DNA of 64,000 nt from Gaiellasilicea sp963749515 (GCA_963749515.1 CAVVMR010000010.1:682001-746000), one strand, 5' to 3'. Positions 50,391 through 61,253 are shown, counted from the stretch's first letter. Numbers and translations are program-made. The notes: generated by a model from the sequence alone, not told the origin.

Positions 50391-51467
50391 ATGTCCGCCC
50401 TCGCCGACCTCCTTGCGGCCCGCACGCTCGAGCTCGTGAACATCCCCTCCGAGAGCCGTAACGAAGCGGAGATCGCCGCCCACGTCCGTTCGCTCGTGCC
50501 GTCATCGTTCGCGCTCGAGTACGAAGCCGACGACGCGTTCGTCTGGGCGCGGCCGAGGAAAGCCGGACGGCCACTCGTCATCCTCGCCGGCCACTACGAC
50601 ACCGTCCCCGCCCAGGAGAACGTCCCCGGCCGGATCGAGGACGGCGCCGTGCTCGGCCTTGGAGCGAGCGACATGAAGGGCGGGCTGGCGGTGATGCTCG
50701 AGCTCGCCCGGGCGCTCGAGGACGACGGCGTCGAGCCGGCCGTCGACGTGGCCCTGCTCGCGTTCGGCAAGGAGGAGCTGCCGGCCGAGTTCAGCCCCCT
50801 GCCCCATCTCTTCGAGCACTCGCGGCTCGTGCACGAAGCAGAGCTGGCGATCCTGCTGGAGCCGACCGACAACACGATCCAGGCCGGCTGCCTCGGCAAC
50901 ATGAACGCCCGAATCACCTTCCACGGTGTCAGCGGGCACTCCGCGAGGCCATGGACGGCCGAGAACGCCATCGACAAGGCCCTGGAGGGCCTCCACGCCT
51001 ACGCGCAGATCGAGCCGCGGCCGGTCGAGATCGGCGGTCTCACCTTCACGGAGGTTGCGAGCATCACCCAGATCGAAGGCGGGATCGCAAGCAATGTGAT
51101 ACCCGACCGCGTGGAGGCGAACGTCAACTTCAGGTACGCCCCCGATCGCTCGCCGTCGAGCGCCGACGCGTACCTGCGCAGCCTCCTCCCCGAGGGTGCG
51201 AGCTACGAGCACGCGGGCGACTCTCCCCCGGCCCGCGTCGTCACCGACTCGCCGCTCGTGCACCGCCTGCGCGCAGCGGGCGATCTCGAGCTCGAGCCCA
51301 AGCAGGCCTGGACGAACGTCGCCGACTTCACCTCGCGCGGGATCGACGCGGTCAACTTCGGGCCCGGAGCCACGCGCTACGCGCACCGCCGTGACGAGCA
51401 GGTCGAGATCGTGGCGCTGGAGCGGGCCTTCGAGTCGCTCTGGGCCTTCGTCACGGGTACCGTCTGA
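50391..51467 (+). CDS. dapE: Succinyl-diaminopimelate desuccinylase (M20 family)
   Basis: A 358-residue metallopeptidase-type enzyme that releases LL-diaminopimelate. Metal and catalytic motifs: GHYDTVP, GASDMKGG, FGKEELPA (general base Glu) and the terminal His in YAHRRDEQV. NVIPDRVEANVNFRY marks the dimerisation domain end. ATG 50391 is chosen. It is followed 2 bases later by dapC and then dapD, so it is a DAP-pathway operon. Confidence 0.9.
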   Translation: MSALADLLAARTLELVNIPSESRNEAEIAAHVRSLVPSSFALEYEADDAFVWARPRKAGRPLVILAGHYDTVPAQENVPGRIEDGAVLGLGASDMKGGLAVMLELARALEDDGVEPAVDVALLAFGKEELPAEFSPLPHLFEHSRLVHEAELAILLEPTDNTIQAGCLGNMNARITFHGVSGHSARPWTAENAIDKALEGLHAYAQIEPRPVEIGGLTFTEVASITQIEGGIASNVIPDRVEANVNFRYAPDRSPSSADAYLRSLLPEGASYEHAGDSPPARVVTDSPLVHRLRAAGDLELEPKQAWTNVADFTSRGIDAVNFGPGATRYAHRRDEQVEIVALERAFESLWAFVTGTV

Positions 51468-51469
51468 CC

Positions 51470-52614
51470 GTGCCCGTCTCCCCCATTCTCGAGCGGCAGA
51501 CCACGTATCCGTTCGTGCGCCTGAACGAGGCTGCTCGGCGCGTCGAGGAGCGCGGGATCGAGGTGATCGACTTCGGCATGGGCGACCCGCAGGAGCCGAC
51601 CGATCCGCTGATCCGTGAGGCGCTGGTGGCCGGGCTCAGGGAGCGCATGGGCTATCCGGCGGCGGTCGGCTTGCCCGAGCTGCGCGAGGCAATCGCCGCC
51701 TGGGCAGCGCGCCGCTTCGGCGTCGAGCTCGATCCGGACGCGGAGGTGATCCCGACGCTCGGCAGCAAGGAGGCGATCTTCAGCTTCGCGCTCGCAGTCG
51801 TCGATACGGACGGGGCCCGCGACACGGTCGCGTACACCGACCCCGGCTATCCGGTCTACGAGCGAGGCGCCCTCTTTGCGCACGCTCGGCCGCTGGCCCT
51901 CCCACTCCACGAGAGGAACGGCTTCCTCCCTGACCTGGACGCCATCGACGATGAGACCTGGGCTCGGCTCGCGGTCTTCTGGGTCAACTATCCCAACAAC
52001 CCGACCTGTGCGACGGCGCCGCTCTCCTTCTACGAGCGGCTGGCCGGACTCGCTCGGGAGCACGGGTTCGTCCTCGCTTCCGACGAGGCGTACACCGAGC
52101 TGTGGTTCGAGGAGCCGCCCGCCTCGGCCCTGCAGGTCGAGGACCTGACGAACGTGGTCGTCTTCAACACGCTGTCGAAGCGGAGCTCGATGACCGGCTA
52201 CCGCAGCGGCTTCGCGGCCGGCGACGCGGCCCTGATCGGTGCATTGAAGGCGTTCAGGCCGACCGTCGGCACCGCCCCGCAGGAGTTCGTCCAGCGGGCG
52301 TCTGTTGTCGCCTGGGGCAACGAGGAGCACGTCGCGAAGACGCGTGAGCGGTACGGCCGCAAGCGCGCGCTCCTGCTCGGCCTCTTCGAGCGAAAGGGGC
52401 TTCGCGTCGCGGGCAGCGAGGCGACGATGTACCTCTGGCTCGCGGTGCCCGAGGGCGAGACATCGGAGGAGTTCGCCCAGCGCCTGCTCGAGCACGGCAT
52501 TCTCGTCGCCCCCGGCTCCTATCTCGGCGCCGCGGGCGAGGGCTACTTCCGTGTCGCGCTCGTGCCCTCGGAGGCGGAGTGCGAACGTGCGGTCGCGATC
52601 CTCGAAGAGGTGCT

Positions 52615-52618
<4 letters not shown>
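51470..52618 (+). CDS. dapC: Succinyldiaminopimelate transaminase
   Basis: A 382-residue fold-type I PLP aminotransferase from GTG 51470. DFGMGDPQEPTDPLI, YPAAVGLPELREAIAAW, FWVNYPNNPTCATAP and the Lys in FNTLSKRSSMTGYRSGF are typical. Its place between dapE and dapD assigns the substrate. Its stop overlaps dapD GTG. Confidence 0.88.
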
Positions 52619-53357
<739 letters not shown>

Positions 53358-53361
<4 letters not shown>

Positions 53362-54128
53362 TCTCGGACGTCGCCGTCGCAGATCTCCTCTGCGGGGCCG
53401 ATGAGCGTGATCCGGTTCTGGTCGTCCAGCTCGACGCGCAGTTCGCCACCAGGCATGCGGACCGTGACCGGGCTCTCGCACCAGCCGTTCGCGACTGCAG
53501 CGGCCGCAGCGGCGACTGCGCTCGATCCGGACGCGCTCGTCTCCCCCGCTCCACGCTCCCAGACGAGCACGGTGAGCTCGTGGTTGCCGTCGACGCCGAC
53601 GAGCTGAACGTTCGTCCGGTCGGGGAAGCGCTCGTTCATCTCCAGCTGGGGGCCGAGGCGAAGAAGGTCTTCGCGCACCGGGTTGCCACGCACGACCGCA
53701 TGCGGGTTGCCGACGGACACCGCGGTCAGCTCGACGCGCCCGTTCTCCAGCTCGACGGTCTCGATCTCCCCCACCTCGACGTCTCCGACGCCCATCGCGA
53801 TCGTCCCGTCGTCGCGAATCGCGGCGGCATACGACCGCCCGGAGACCGCGATCGTCACCTGAGCCACACCGGCCCGCCGGGCGAGCCACGCGGCGGCGAT
53901 GCGGCTGCCGTTCCCCGAGAACTCGGCCACGGATCCGTCGGGGTTCCAGATCACGATCTCAGCCTCGGGGCCCTGCGCCGACACGACCTCGAGCACGCCG
54001 TCGGAACCGACCCCGTACCGGACGTCGCAGAGCCGGCGGGCCGTGTCGGAGTCGAGTGGCAACCCCGATCCGCGCCGCTCGACGAGCAGGTAGCTGTTAC
54101 CGAGTGCGTGCCACTTCGAGAATCGCAT
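53358..54128 (-). CDS. dapF: Diaminopimelate epimerase-family protein lacking both catalytic cysteines
   Basis: A 256-residue protein with the DapF fold signatures (FSKWHALGNSYLLV, RYGVGSDGVL, NPDGSVAEFSGNGSR, VSVGNPHAVV, ERGAGETSASGSS). In DapF the two catalytic cysteines lie in the CGNG and ACG(T/S)G loops; here both are serine (S71 and S200). Such Ser/Ser forms may be epimerases with another mechanism or a related isomerase. The placement next to dapE-C-D supports a DAP role. Its start overlaps miaA by 32 bases. Confidence 0.82.
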
Positions 54129-54987
54129 CCGCCACCTCTCCCACCGGCCGGTCGGCGTCGATCATGACGATGCCGGGGATGCGGCGCATCCACTTCCGCT
54201 GGTAGGCGGCGAACCGCAGCGTTCCCCGTTCGAGCTCGGCGACCGCGTGCGACCGCGGCAGCCCCCGGACGGCATCGAGGCCGAGCACCTGCGGAACGAC
54301 GTCGCCGGCGGCCCGCACCTCCTCCTCGACCCCCTGCTCGAACATCACGGCCGTGCGCGCGCAAATGCGCGCCGCCAGGATCTCGCGCGGCACGTCGAGC
54401 CCGGCGATGAAAGTCTGCAGGCGCAGGTCGGCGCTCCAGAGACGCGGCTGCTCCGGCACCAGCGTCCCACCGGCCTCCCAGAGCTCGAGCGCCCGCACGA
54501 CGCGCTTGCGGTCGTTCGGATGCACCTGGCCGGCGGCACGAGGATCGCGAGCCTGCAAGAGGCCGTGCGCGGTCTCCGCGCCGCGGCGGTCGTAGAGCCG
54601 CTCCCAGCGGGCCCTCGCGCCGGCGGGCACGTCCGCCGGCAGGCGCACGTCGGTCAATGCCGCCTGGAACCACAGACCGGAGCCGCCGACGACGACGGCG
54701 GTGCGGCCCGCGGCGACGATCTCGTCGATCGCCTGGTGTGCGAGCGCCTGGTACTCGCCGACCGTGCCCTGGCGGTCGAGCGCCCAGATGCCGACGAGCC
54801 GTGCGCGGGCGTCCTGGTTTGTGAGGATCGGAAGCCCGCCGTAGACCTGCATCGAGTCGGCCGAGACGAGCTCGGCAGGAATTCGCTCGGCAATCGCCTC
54901 CGCGACGGCGGACTTGCCCGACGCGGTCGGGCCGAAGATCGCGAGGACGCTAGGAGACGGGAGTTGTCTTCCAGCCGTGCTCGACAT
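54097..54987 (-). CDS. miaA: tRNA dimethylallyltransferase
   Basis: Adds dimethylallyl to A37 of tRNAs. The 296-residue protein has the P-loop IFGPTASGKSAVA, VSADSMQVYGGLPI, VGGSGLWFQAAL and the C-terminal FAAYQRKWMRR in place of the usual YAKRQ-TWFR. It overlaps both neighbours (dapF 32 bases, epimerase 38 bases). miaB, which acts on its product, is two genes upstream. Confidence 0.92.
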   Translation of the reverse strand: MSSTAGRQLPSPSVLAIFGPTASGKSAVAEAIAERIPAELVSADSMQVYGGLPILTNQDARARLVGIWALDRQGTVGEYQALAHQAIDEIVAAGRTAVVVGGSGLWFQAALTDVRLPADVPAGARARWERLYDRRGAETAHGLLQARDPRAAGQVHPNDRKRVVRALELWEAGGTLVPEQPRLWSADLRLQTFIAGLDVPREILAARICARTAVMFEQGVEEEVRAAGDVVPQVLGLDAVRGLPRSHAVAELERGTLRFAAYQRKWMRRIPGIVMIDADRPVGEVADAILEVARTR

Positions 54988-55987
54988 CGTCCGGGCTCGT
55001 CGCCTCGTGGTCGGCCGTCACGGGGACGTTCTCCTCGGGATGGGCGTCACGGTGGTCGCGGAACCAGGCGACGGCGCGGGAGATCCCCTCGTCGAGCGGC
55101 ACCTGGGGGTCGTAGCCGAGCAGCTTGCGCGCCTTGCTCAGATCGGCGACATAGTGCGTGACCTCGCCGAGCAGCGACGGCTTGATCGTCATCTCCGGCT
55201 CGATGCCGAGCTCGCCGGCGATGCGCTCCGCCACGTGCACGAGCGTGTTGCCCTGCCCGTACGCCAGGTTGATCGTCTGGTTCACGACCCGTCCCTCGGC
55301 GAGCGCCTCGACCCCGCGCACGATCCCGTCGACGCAGTCGTCGACGTAGGTGAAGTCGAGCGTCTTCTCGCGGCCGCCGTAGACGGTGATCGGCTCGCCG
55401 CGCAGCATCGAGTGGATGAAGAGCGGCATCACCCGCACCATGCGGTGCAGGTCGTTGTCGTAGCGCCCGTAGACGTTGGAGAAGCGGAAGACGAGATAGG
55501 GCAGGCCGTAGCAGCGAGCGTACGAGTAGATGAACGCCTCGCCGGCGATCTTCGAGGCCGAGTAGGTGCTCTCCGTGTAGGCGAAGTCCGCGATCGACTC
55601 GCCGTACTCCTCGAAGCGGTGCACGTCGCCGTAGACCTCGCGGCTGGAGGAGAAGACGATCGGGATACGCTGCTGCCGCGCGTACTCGAGGACGTTGAAC
55701 GTCATCACGGCGTTCTCGAGGGCCCGGTGCGGCTGGCGCACGAGCTGGTGCACCTTCGCGTGGGCGGCCAGGTGGACGACGAGATCCGCATCCGGGTACT
55801 CGACCCCGTTGATGCCGCCCGGGAAGGACGCGTAGTGGCCCGAAAGGTCCTGGAGCAGGTAGCGGAAGTCGTCGGTCCACGTGTTCTGACGCTTGTCGAC
55901 GCCGAAGACGTCGTGGCCGTCGGCGATCAGCCGCTGTGCAAGATTGGTGCCGATCTGCCCGGACGACCCGGTCAGCAGGACTCTCAT
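54950..55987 (-). CDS. NAD-dependent sugar-nucleotide epimerase/dehydratase
   Basis: A 345-residue extended SDR. Rossmann motif LLTGSSGQIGTNLAQ, HLAAHAKVH, SSSREVYGD, and the catalytic YSASK. FRFSNVYGRYDNDLHRM and VDDCVDGIVRGVEA are typical of UDP-glucose 4-epimerase-like enzymes. Substrate unknown. ATG 55987 overlaps the miaB stop. It lies unexpectedly between miaB and miaA. Confidence 0.85.
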   Translation of the reverse strand: MRVLLTGSSGQIGTNLAQRLIADGHDVFGVDKRQNTWTDDFRYLLQDLSGHYASFPGGINGVEYPDADLVVHLAAHAKVHQLVRQPHRALENAVMTFNVLEYARQQRIPIVFSSSREVYGDVHRFEEYGESIADFAYTESTYSASKIAGEAFIYSYARCYGLPYLVFRFSNVYGRYDNDLHRMVRVMPLFIHSMLRGEPITVYGGREKTLDFTYVDDCVDGIVRGVEALAEGRVVNQTINLAYGQGNTLVHVAERIAGELGIEPEMTIKPSLLGEVTHYVADLSKARKLLGYDPQVPLDEGISRAVAWFRDHRDAHPEENVPVTADHEATSPDDVEHGWKTTPVS

Positions 55988-57303
55988 GCCGCGACCGCCG
56001 TCCTCTGAGCGCCGCGCAGCGTCGTCGAGGTCGCGCCCGCGATCAGGACGTCGACCAGCTCGCCCGGCACGGCGTCGCCGGTGAAGTTGGCCATCGTGTT
56101 GCCGCGGGTGCGTCCGCGCAGCAGGCCGGCGTCGGTCCGGCTCCGCCCCTCCACGAGCACCTCCACGGTCGTGCCGACGCGCTCGGCGTTCCGCTCGGCT
56201 GCGATTCGCTGCACGACGTCGACGAGCCGCTCGAGCCGCTCGTGCTTGACCTCGTCCGGCACCTGCTCCGGCAGCGCGGCGGCCTCGGTTCCGTGCCGTG
56301 GCGAGTAGATGAAGGTGAAGGCGCTGTCGTAGCGGACGGCCTCGACGACCTCCAGGGTCTCCCGGAAATCGTCCTCCGTCTCGCCGGGGAACCCGACGAT
56401 GAGGTCGGTACCGAGCGCAACACCGGGGATCGCGTCGCGCAGCTTGGCGACGAGCCGCAGGTAGCGCTCGCGATCGTACGTGCGCCGCATCGCCTTCAGG
56501 ATGCGGCTCGAACCGGACTGCAGTGGCAGGTGGATGTGCTCGCACACCGAGTCGCACTCGACCATCGCGGCGATCACCGGTTCGCGGAAGTCCTTCGGGT
56601 GCGGGCTCGTGAAGCGAATCCGCTCGATCCCGTCGACCGCGTCACAGGCGCGCAGAAGCTCGCCGAACTCGGTCTCCAGCTCGGGGCGAAGGTCACGCCC
56701 CCAGGAGTTCACGTTCTGGCCGAGCAGCGTCACTTCCCGCACTCCGTCGGAGGCGAGACGGGTGACCTCGGCCACGATCTCACCCGGTCGCCTGCTCTGC
56801 TCCCGGCCGCGCACCGCCGGGACGATGCAGTAGGCGCACTTCGAGTTGCAGCCCATCGAGACCTGCACCCAGGCACTGAACGCGCGCTCGCGGTGCATCG
56901 GGAGGTCGCCGGCGAAGTGCTCGTGGGTGCCGAAGCGGCCACGTGGCGCTTCTCCCCCGGTCCCGAGCCACTCGCCGAGGTGCGGGATCGAGCCGGGGCC
57001 GAATGCGACGTCGACCTGCGGGTAGAGCTCGAAGATCCGCTCGCGCTGCGCCTCGGCGTAGCAGCCGCCGACGGCGACGACCAGCTCCGGGTTCTCGCGC
57101 TTCCGGGCGCCCGCGTCGCCGAGATAGGCGGCGAGCTTCGTGTCCGGCTTCTCGCGAATCGTGCACGTGTTGAAGACGAGAACGTCCGCTTCGGCCTGGG
57201 AGGGCGCTTCGCCGAGCCCGATCGATTCGAGCATGCCCTTGATCCGCTCCGAATCGTGAGCGTTCATCTGGCAGCCGAACGTCGTGACGTGGTAACGCTT
57301 CAT
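55984..57303 (-). CDS. miaB: tRNA-2-methylthio-N6-dimethylallyladenosine synthase
   Basis: Radical SAM methylthiotransferase (439 residues). N-terminal cluster cysteines are in TFGCQMN, NTCTIRE and GGCYAE; the SAM cluster in MGCNSKCAYC. HIHLPLQSGS, GTDLIVGFPGETEDDF and a C-terminal TRAM domain follow. Modifies A37 of tRNAs after MiaA. Confidence 0.95.
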   Translation of the reverse strand: MKRYHVTTFGCQMNAHDSERIKGMLESIGLGEAPSQAEADVLVFNTCTIREKPDTKLAAYLGDAGARKRENPELVVAVGGCYAEAQRERIFELYPQVDVAFGPGSIPHLGEWLGTGGEAPRGRFGTHEHFAGDLPMHRERAFSAWVQVSMGCNSKCAYCIVPAVRGREQSRRPGEIVAEVTRLASDGVREVTLLGQNVNSWGRDLRPELETEFGELLRACDAVDGIERIRFTSPHPKDFREPVIAAMVECDSVCEHIHLPLQSGSSRILKAMRRTYDRERYLRLVAKLRDAIPGVALGTDLIVGFPGETEDDFRETLEVVEAVRYDSAFTFIYSPRHGTEAAALPEQVPDEVKHERLERLVDVVQRIAAERNAERVGTTVEVLVEGRSRTDAGLLRGRTRGNTMANFTGDAVPGELVDVLIAGATSTTLRGAQRTAVAA

Positions 57304-57345
57304 CGACCGCGCCAGTCTAGCCCCGGGCGACTACGGAACAGCCCG

Positions 57346-58845
57346 TCACTTGGCGACTTCGACGGCCCGGCTCTCCCGGATCACGATCACCTTCACCTGG
57401 CCGGGATACTCGAGCTGGTCCTCGATCTCCCGCGCGATCTCGTGCGAGAGAAGGACCGCGGCGTCGTCATCGACCTCGGTCGGCTCGACCATCACACGGA
57501 TCTCGCGGCCGGCCTGGAGCGCGTAGGCCTTCGCCACGCCGGGTTTCGCGGTCGCGATCTCCTCGAGTGCGCCGAGCCGCTTGATGTAGTGCTCGAGGCT
57601 CTCGCCACGCGCTCCGGGCCGCGATGCCGAGATCGCGTCGGCTGCGATCAGGAGCACGGCCTCGACGGTCTGCGGCTGCACCTCGTAGTGGTGGGCTTCG
57701 ATCGCGTGCACGACGCCCTGGCTCTCGCCGTAGCGCTTCGCGAGCTGCGCGGAGATGATCGCGTGCGAGCCCTCGACCTCGTGGGTCATCGCCTTCCCGA
57801 TGTCGTGCAGGAGCGCGGCGCGCTTTGCTGTCTTCACGCTCGCGCCGAGCTCGCTCGCCATGATCCCGGCCAGGTGCACGACCTCCAGGGTGTGCTTGAG
57901 GACGTGCTGCCCGTAGCTCGTCCGGTACCGCAGCTTGCCGATCACCTTCACGAGCTCCTCGTGGAACTCGCCGCACCGGGCTTCGAAGACCGCCTGCTCG
58001 CCCGCCTGGCGCACGTGATCCTCGAGCTCGGCCTTCGAGAGGTAGTACATCTCCTCGATCCGCGCCGGGTGGATGCGGCCGTCCTCGATCAGCTTCTCGA
58101 GCGTCGTCCGCGCCACCTCGCGCCGGAGCCCGTCGAAGGAGGAGAGGACGACGGCCTGCGGCGTGTCGTCGATGATGAAGTCGACGCCCGTCAGGTGCTC
58201 GAGCGCCCGGATGTTGCGACCCTCCCGCCCGATGATGCGGCCCTTCATGTCGTCGGAGGGCAGCTCGACGACCGTGACGGTGGTCTCGGCCGTGTGGCTC
58301 GCGGCAACGCGCTGAAGCGCGTCGGCGATCAGGGCGCGGGCGCGTCGCCTCGACTCGGTCCGCGCCTCTTCCTCCTGCTGGCGGACGCTGCGGGCCAGCT
58401 CGTGCCGGATCAGATCCTCCGACCGCTCGAGCAGGTGGTGCTTCGCCTCGGCGACGGTCAGCCCCGCGACCTTCTCCAGTTGCATGAGCGCATCGTCCTT
58501 CGCCGCCTTCAGCTCCTCCTGCAGCTGCTTGACGTGGGTCTCCCTGTCGGCAAGCCCCTGGTCGCGGCGCTCCACCTCGGTCGCCCTGCGCGCGAGCTCG
58601 TGCTCGGCTGCGGCGACCAGCTCCTCGGCTCTCGTAGCCTCCGCGCGGCGCTGCTGCACCTCCGTCTCGACCTCGCCCCGCAGCTTGACAGCCATCTCCC
58701 GGGCCTCGATCTGCGCCTCGCGGCGGATCGTCTCTGCCTCTCGCTCGGCGACGTGAACCCGCGAACCGCTCCGGAGGATCAGGAGCGCGGAGGCGATGCC
58801 GGCCCCGAGAGCGAGTCCGATGAGCGCCGCAAGCGTCGTGAGCAT
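57346..58845 (-). CDS. rny: Ribonuclease Y
   Basis: Membrane-anchored endoribonuclease that starts mRNA decay. The 499-residue protein has an N-terminal helix (LTTLAALIGLALGAGIASALL), a long coiled coil (about 35-170), a KH domain with MKGRIIGREGRNIRALE, and an HD domain with LLHDIGKAMTHE. The order matches RNase Y. It ends 42 bases before miaB. Confidence 0.94.
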   Translation of the reverse strand: MLTTLAALIGLALGAGIASALLILRSGSRVHVAEREAETIRREAQIEAREMAVKLRGEVETEVQQRRAEATRAEELVAAAEHELARRATEVERRDQGLADRETHVKQLQEELKAAKDDALMQLEKVAGLTVAEAKHHLLERSEDLIRHELARSVRQQEEEARTESRRRARALIADALQRVAASHTAETTVTVVELPSDDMKGRIIGREGRNIRALEHLTGVDFIIDDTPQAVVLSSFDGLRREVARTTLEKLIEDGRIHPARIEEMYYLSKAELEDHVRQAGEQAVFEARCGEFHEELVKVIGKLRYRTSYGQHVLKHTLEVVHLAGIMASELGASVKTAKRAALLHDIGKAMTHEVEGSHAIISAQLAKRYGESQGVVHAIEAHHYEVQPQTVEAVLLIAADAISASRPGARGESLEHYIKRLGALEEIATAKPGVAKAYALQAGREIRVMVEPTEVDDDAAVLLSHEIAREIEDQLEYPGQVKVIVIRESRAVEVAK

Positions 58846-59105
58846 GGCGTCCTGCCTCCAGGGGAGAAGGTCGATTGACCGCGACGAGCTCCGAGGAGCC
58901 GGCCGCAGTGCTCACATCCGGCGCTCGGCCTGCGCGGCCGTGCTCCGGTCTAGGCGCGTCAAATCAGGCTGGCGCCGGCGGTTCCTCCTGGTCGCCGGGT
59001 AGACGTTTGGTCGGAAGTGGACGAATCAAGGTTTTCAGTGTTTTCGGAAAAGCACGCGCTTGCAGGTAAAACGTCGAATGGAAGCACTTCCAATCCTATC
59101 GCTTC
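58846..59105. other. Gap between rny and recX
   Basis: No gene seen. The half near recX is AT-richer than its surroundings and holds GGAAG-ca-CTTCC (59080-59091), a weak hairpin 15 bases past the recX stop, and GTTTTC repeats near 59031-59045. It probably contains the rny promoter, but no clear -35/-10 pair was found. Confidence 0.35.
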
Positions 59106-59522
59106 TCAGTCCTCCCGCGCAACGATCCCCTCGAGGGCATCCTCTCCGAACCCTTTCGCAGCCAGGTAGCGCGCGGTCTTGTCACTCGCACCACGCAGCT
59201 CGATGAGCCGCGCGGCCCGCATGCGCTCCGGCTCGAGTGCGGCAAGCGCGCCCTCGACGATCTCCGCCGCCACTCCACGCCGCTCGAGGTCGTCGCGAAT
59301 CAGTGCATCGCCTGAGCCGCGTTCGGCGAGCCGCTCCGCCCTGCTGCGGGCGAAGCGCTCGTCGTCCACGTAGCCGATCCGTTCGAGCGTTGCGAGAGCC
59401 TGCTCCCGCTCGGCCTCGCCGACACCGCGCTGCTCGAGACGCGCATCGAGCTCCGCCGTCGTACGGTCGCGGACGCGCAGGGCACGCAGCGCGGTCTCGA
59501 CGGCATCCGGGCGGTCCGCCAT
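59106..59522 (-). CDS. recX: Regulatory protein RecX
   Basis: A 138-residue all-helical RecA modulator. Family patterns: ALRALRVRDRTTAELDARLEQRG, IGYVDDERFARSRAERL and LERRGVAAEIVEGAL. It follows recA by 16 bases on the same strand. Confidence 0.88.
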   Translation of the reverse strand: MADRPDAVETALRALRVRDRTTAELDARLEQRGVGEAEREQALATLERIGYVDDERFARSRAERLAERGSGDALIRDDLERRGVAAEIVEGALAALEPERMRAARLIELRGASDKTARYLAAKGFGEDALEGIVARED

Positions 59523-59538
59523 CGGTGGCGACGCCGCC

Positions 59539-60651
59539 CTAGGCTGCGGAAGCGGCTTCCTCCGCTTCCGCCACGCTCTCTGTCTCCTCCACGTCCTCGA
59601 GCTCGTCGACGATGGGCGTCACCTGCTCGGCGCCGGCCACGCTCGGCAGCAGTCGCGCCGAGACGGCCTGCTCGGGACCCGCCTGGGCCTGAATCGCCGC
59701 GAGGATCTGCTGCACGAGGTCCGGATGCTCGCGCAGGAACGACGCCGCATTCTGGCGGCCCTGCCCGAGCCGTTCGTCGCCGTAGCTGAAGTACGAGCCC
59801 GACTTCTGGACGATCTTCCGCTCGATCCCGACATCGAGGACCGTGCTCTCCCACGAGATACCGGTGCCGTAGATGATGTCGAACTCGGCCTGCTTGAAGG
59901 GCGGTGCGACCTTGTTCTTGACCACCTTGACCCGGACGCGGTTGCCGTAGGCCTCCGCCCCGTCCTTGAGCGTCTCGATCCGGCGGATATCCAGCCGCAC
60001 CGAGGCGTAGAACTTGAGCGCGCGGCCGCCCGGCGTGGTCTCGGGACTCCCGAACATGACGCCGATCTTCTCTCGCAGCTGGTTCGTGAAGAGACAGATC
60101 GTGTCGGTGCGGTTGAGCGTGCCGGCGAGCTTCCGCAGCGCCTGGCTCATCAGCCGCGCCTGGAGGCCCATGTGGCTGTCGCCCATCTCGCCCTCGATCT
60201 CCGCCTTCGGCGTCAGCGCGGCGACGGAGTCGACCGCGACGACGTCGAGCGCTCCGGAGCGCACGAGCAGCTCGGTGATCTCGAGCGCCTGCTCGCCTGT
60301 GTCGGGCTGGGAGACCAGGAGGTCGTCGACGTTGACCCCGATCTTGCGCGCGTACTGCGGGTCCATCGAATGCTCGGCGTCGATGAACGCACAGATGCCG
60401 CCGCGGCGCTGCGCCTCGGCGATCACGTGGTAGACGAGCGTTGTCTTGCCCGAGCTCTCCGGCCCGTAGAGCTCGATCACGCGACCGCGCGGCAGGCCGC
60501 CGATGCCGAGGGCGACGTCGAGCGAGAGCGACCCGGTCGAGATCGCACCGATCTGCACCTGGGCCTGGTCGCTCATCTTCATGACCGAGCCTTTTCCGAA
60601 CGCACGCTCGATCTGACCGAGGGCGACGTCGAGAGCTTCCTCGCGATTCAT
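59539..60651 (-). CDS. recA: Recombinase RecA
   Basis: A 370-residue homologous-recombination and SOS protein. Walker A GPESSGKTTLVYHV, Walker B VVAVDSVAAL, loop L2 segment MFGSPETTPGGRALKF and the C-terminal NAASFLREHPDL are present. The C-terminal tail is acidic and Ala-rich. ATG 60651 overlaps the thpR stop. No SOS box was identified upstream, so it is probably read from the cinA operon. Confidence 0.96.
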   Translation of the reverse strand: MNREEALDVALGQIERAFGKGSVMKMSDQAQVQIGAISTGSLSLDVALGIGGLPRGRVIELYGPESSGKTTLVYHVIAEAQRRGGICAFIDAEHSMDPQYARKIGVNVDDLLVSQPDTGEQALEITELLVRSGALDVVAVDSVAALTPKAEIEGEMGDSHMGLQARLMSQALRKLAGTLNRTDTICLFTNQLREKIGVMFGSPETTPGGRALKFYASVRLDIRRIETLKDGAEAYGNRVRVKVVKNKVAPPFKQAEFDIIYGTGISWESTVLDVGIERKIVQKSGSYFSYGDERLGQGRQNAASFLREHPDLVQQILAAIQAQAGPEQAVSARLLPSVAGAEQVTPIVDELEDVEETESVAEAEEAASAA

Positions 60652-61253
60652 CCTTCAACCTCCCCGCTGTTCAGCGATTTCAGTGGAAACGATTCGAGCA
60701 CCTCGTAGACCGCCCCGGACGGGTGCAGACGGGATAGATAAGCAGCCGCCTCGGACGGCACCACCGGCCCGAGCTCGGGCAGCTGCGGCGAGAGGCGCGG
60801 CGGGTCGCGATAGCGGAGCACGGTGACGTGAGGCAGCCAGTCGCGGTTCTCGAGCTTGTAGAGGCCGAGATCGGCGAGCTCGGCCTGCACCCGGCCCGCG
60901 AGCCTGGCAGCGGTCGTCCCGGTGGTGTCCCTGAGCTCGAGCATCCCCGCGGCCCGGCGTTCGCGCCAGCGGACGACCTCGAAGCTCGGAGCTGCGGCAG
61001 CGCGCGCCGCGTCCTCGAGCACGCGGAGGATGGTGGGCAGCTCCCCGGCCGGGCGAGAGCCGAGGAAAGCGAGCGTGAGGTGGAGATTCCCGGGCGGGAC
61101 GAGCCGGGCCCGGAGCTCCGGCGTCTGGAGAACCAGCGTCCGGAGAACCCTCGCCTGCCACTCCGCGATCGCGCCGACGACGTCGTCGGGGAGCCGCAGG
61201 GCGAGGAAGAGGCGAAGCCGTTCATCTCCGGCCACGCTACCCGGCGAGCTCAC
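60648..61253 (-). CDS. thpR: RNA 2',3'-cyclic phosphodiesterase (ThpR/LigT family)
   Basis: A 201-residue 2H phosphoesterase. Its two HxTx motifs are HLTLAF and HVTVLR. It opens with RLFLALRLPDDV as in the family. GTG 61253 overlaps the cinA stop, and its own stop overlaps recA. The cinA-thpR-recA order is common. Confidence 0.9.
   Translation of the reverse strand: MSSPGSVAGDERLRLFLALRLPDDVVGAIAEWQARVLRTLVLQTPELRARLVPPGNLHLTLAFLGSRPAGELPTILRVLEDAARAAAAPSFEVVRWRERRAAGMLELRDTTGTTAARLAGRVQAELADLGLYKLENRDWLPHVTVLRYRDPPRLSPQLPELGPVVPSEAAAYLSRLHPSGAVYEVLESFPLKSLNSGEVEG

Noticed and set aside
55936..58878. 980-codon plus-strand open frame opposite miaB and rny
   Set aside because: Shadow of two well-identified genes; no protein-like pattern.
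58846..59105. SOS/LexA box for recA-recX
   Set aside because: No actinobacterial-type TCGAAC-N4-GTTCGA box here or before recA; recA lies inside the cinA-thpR operon.
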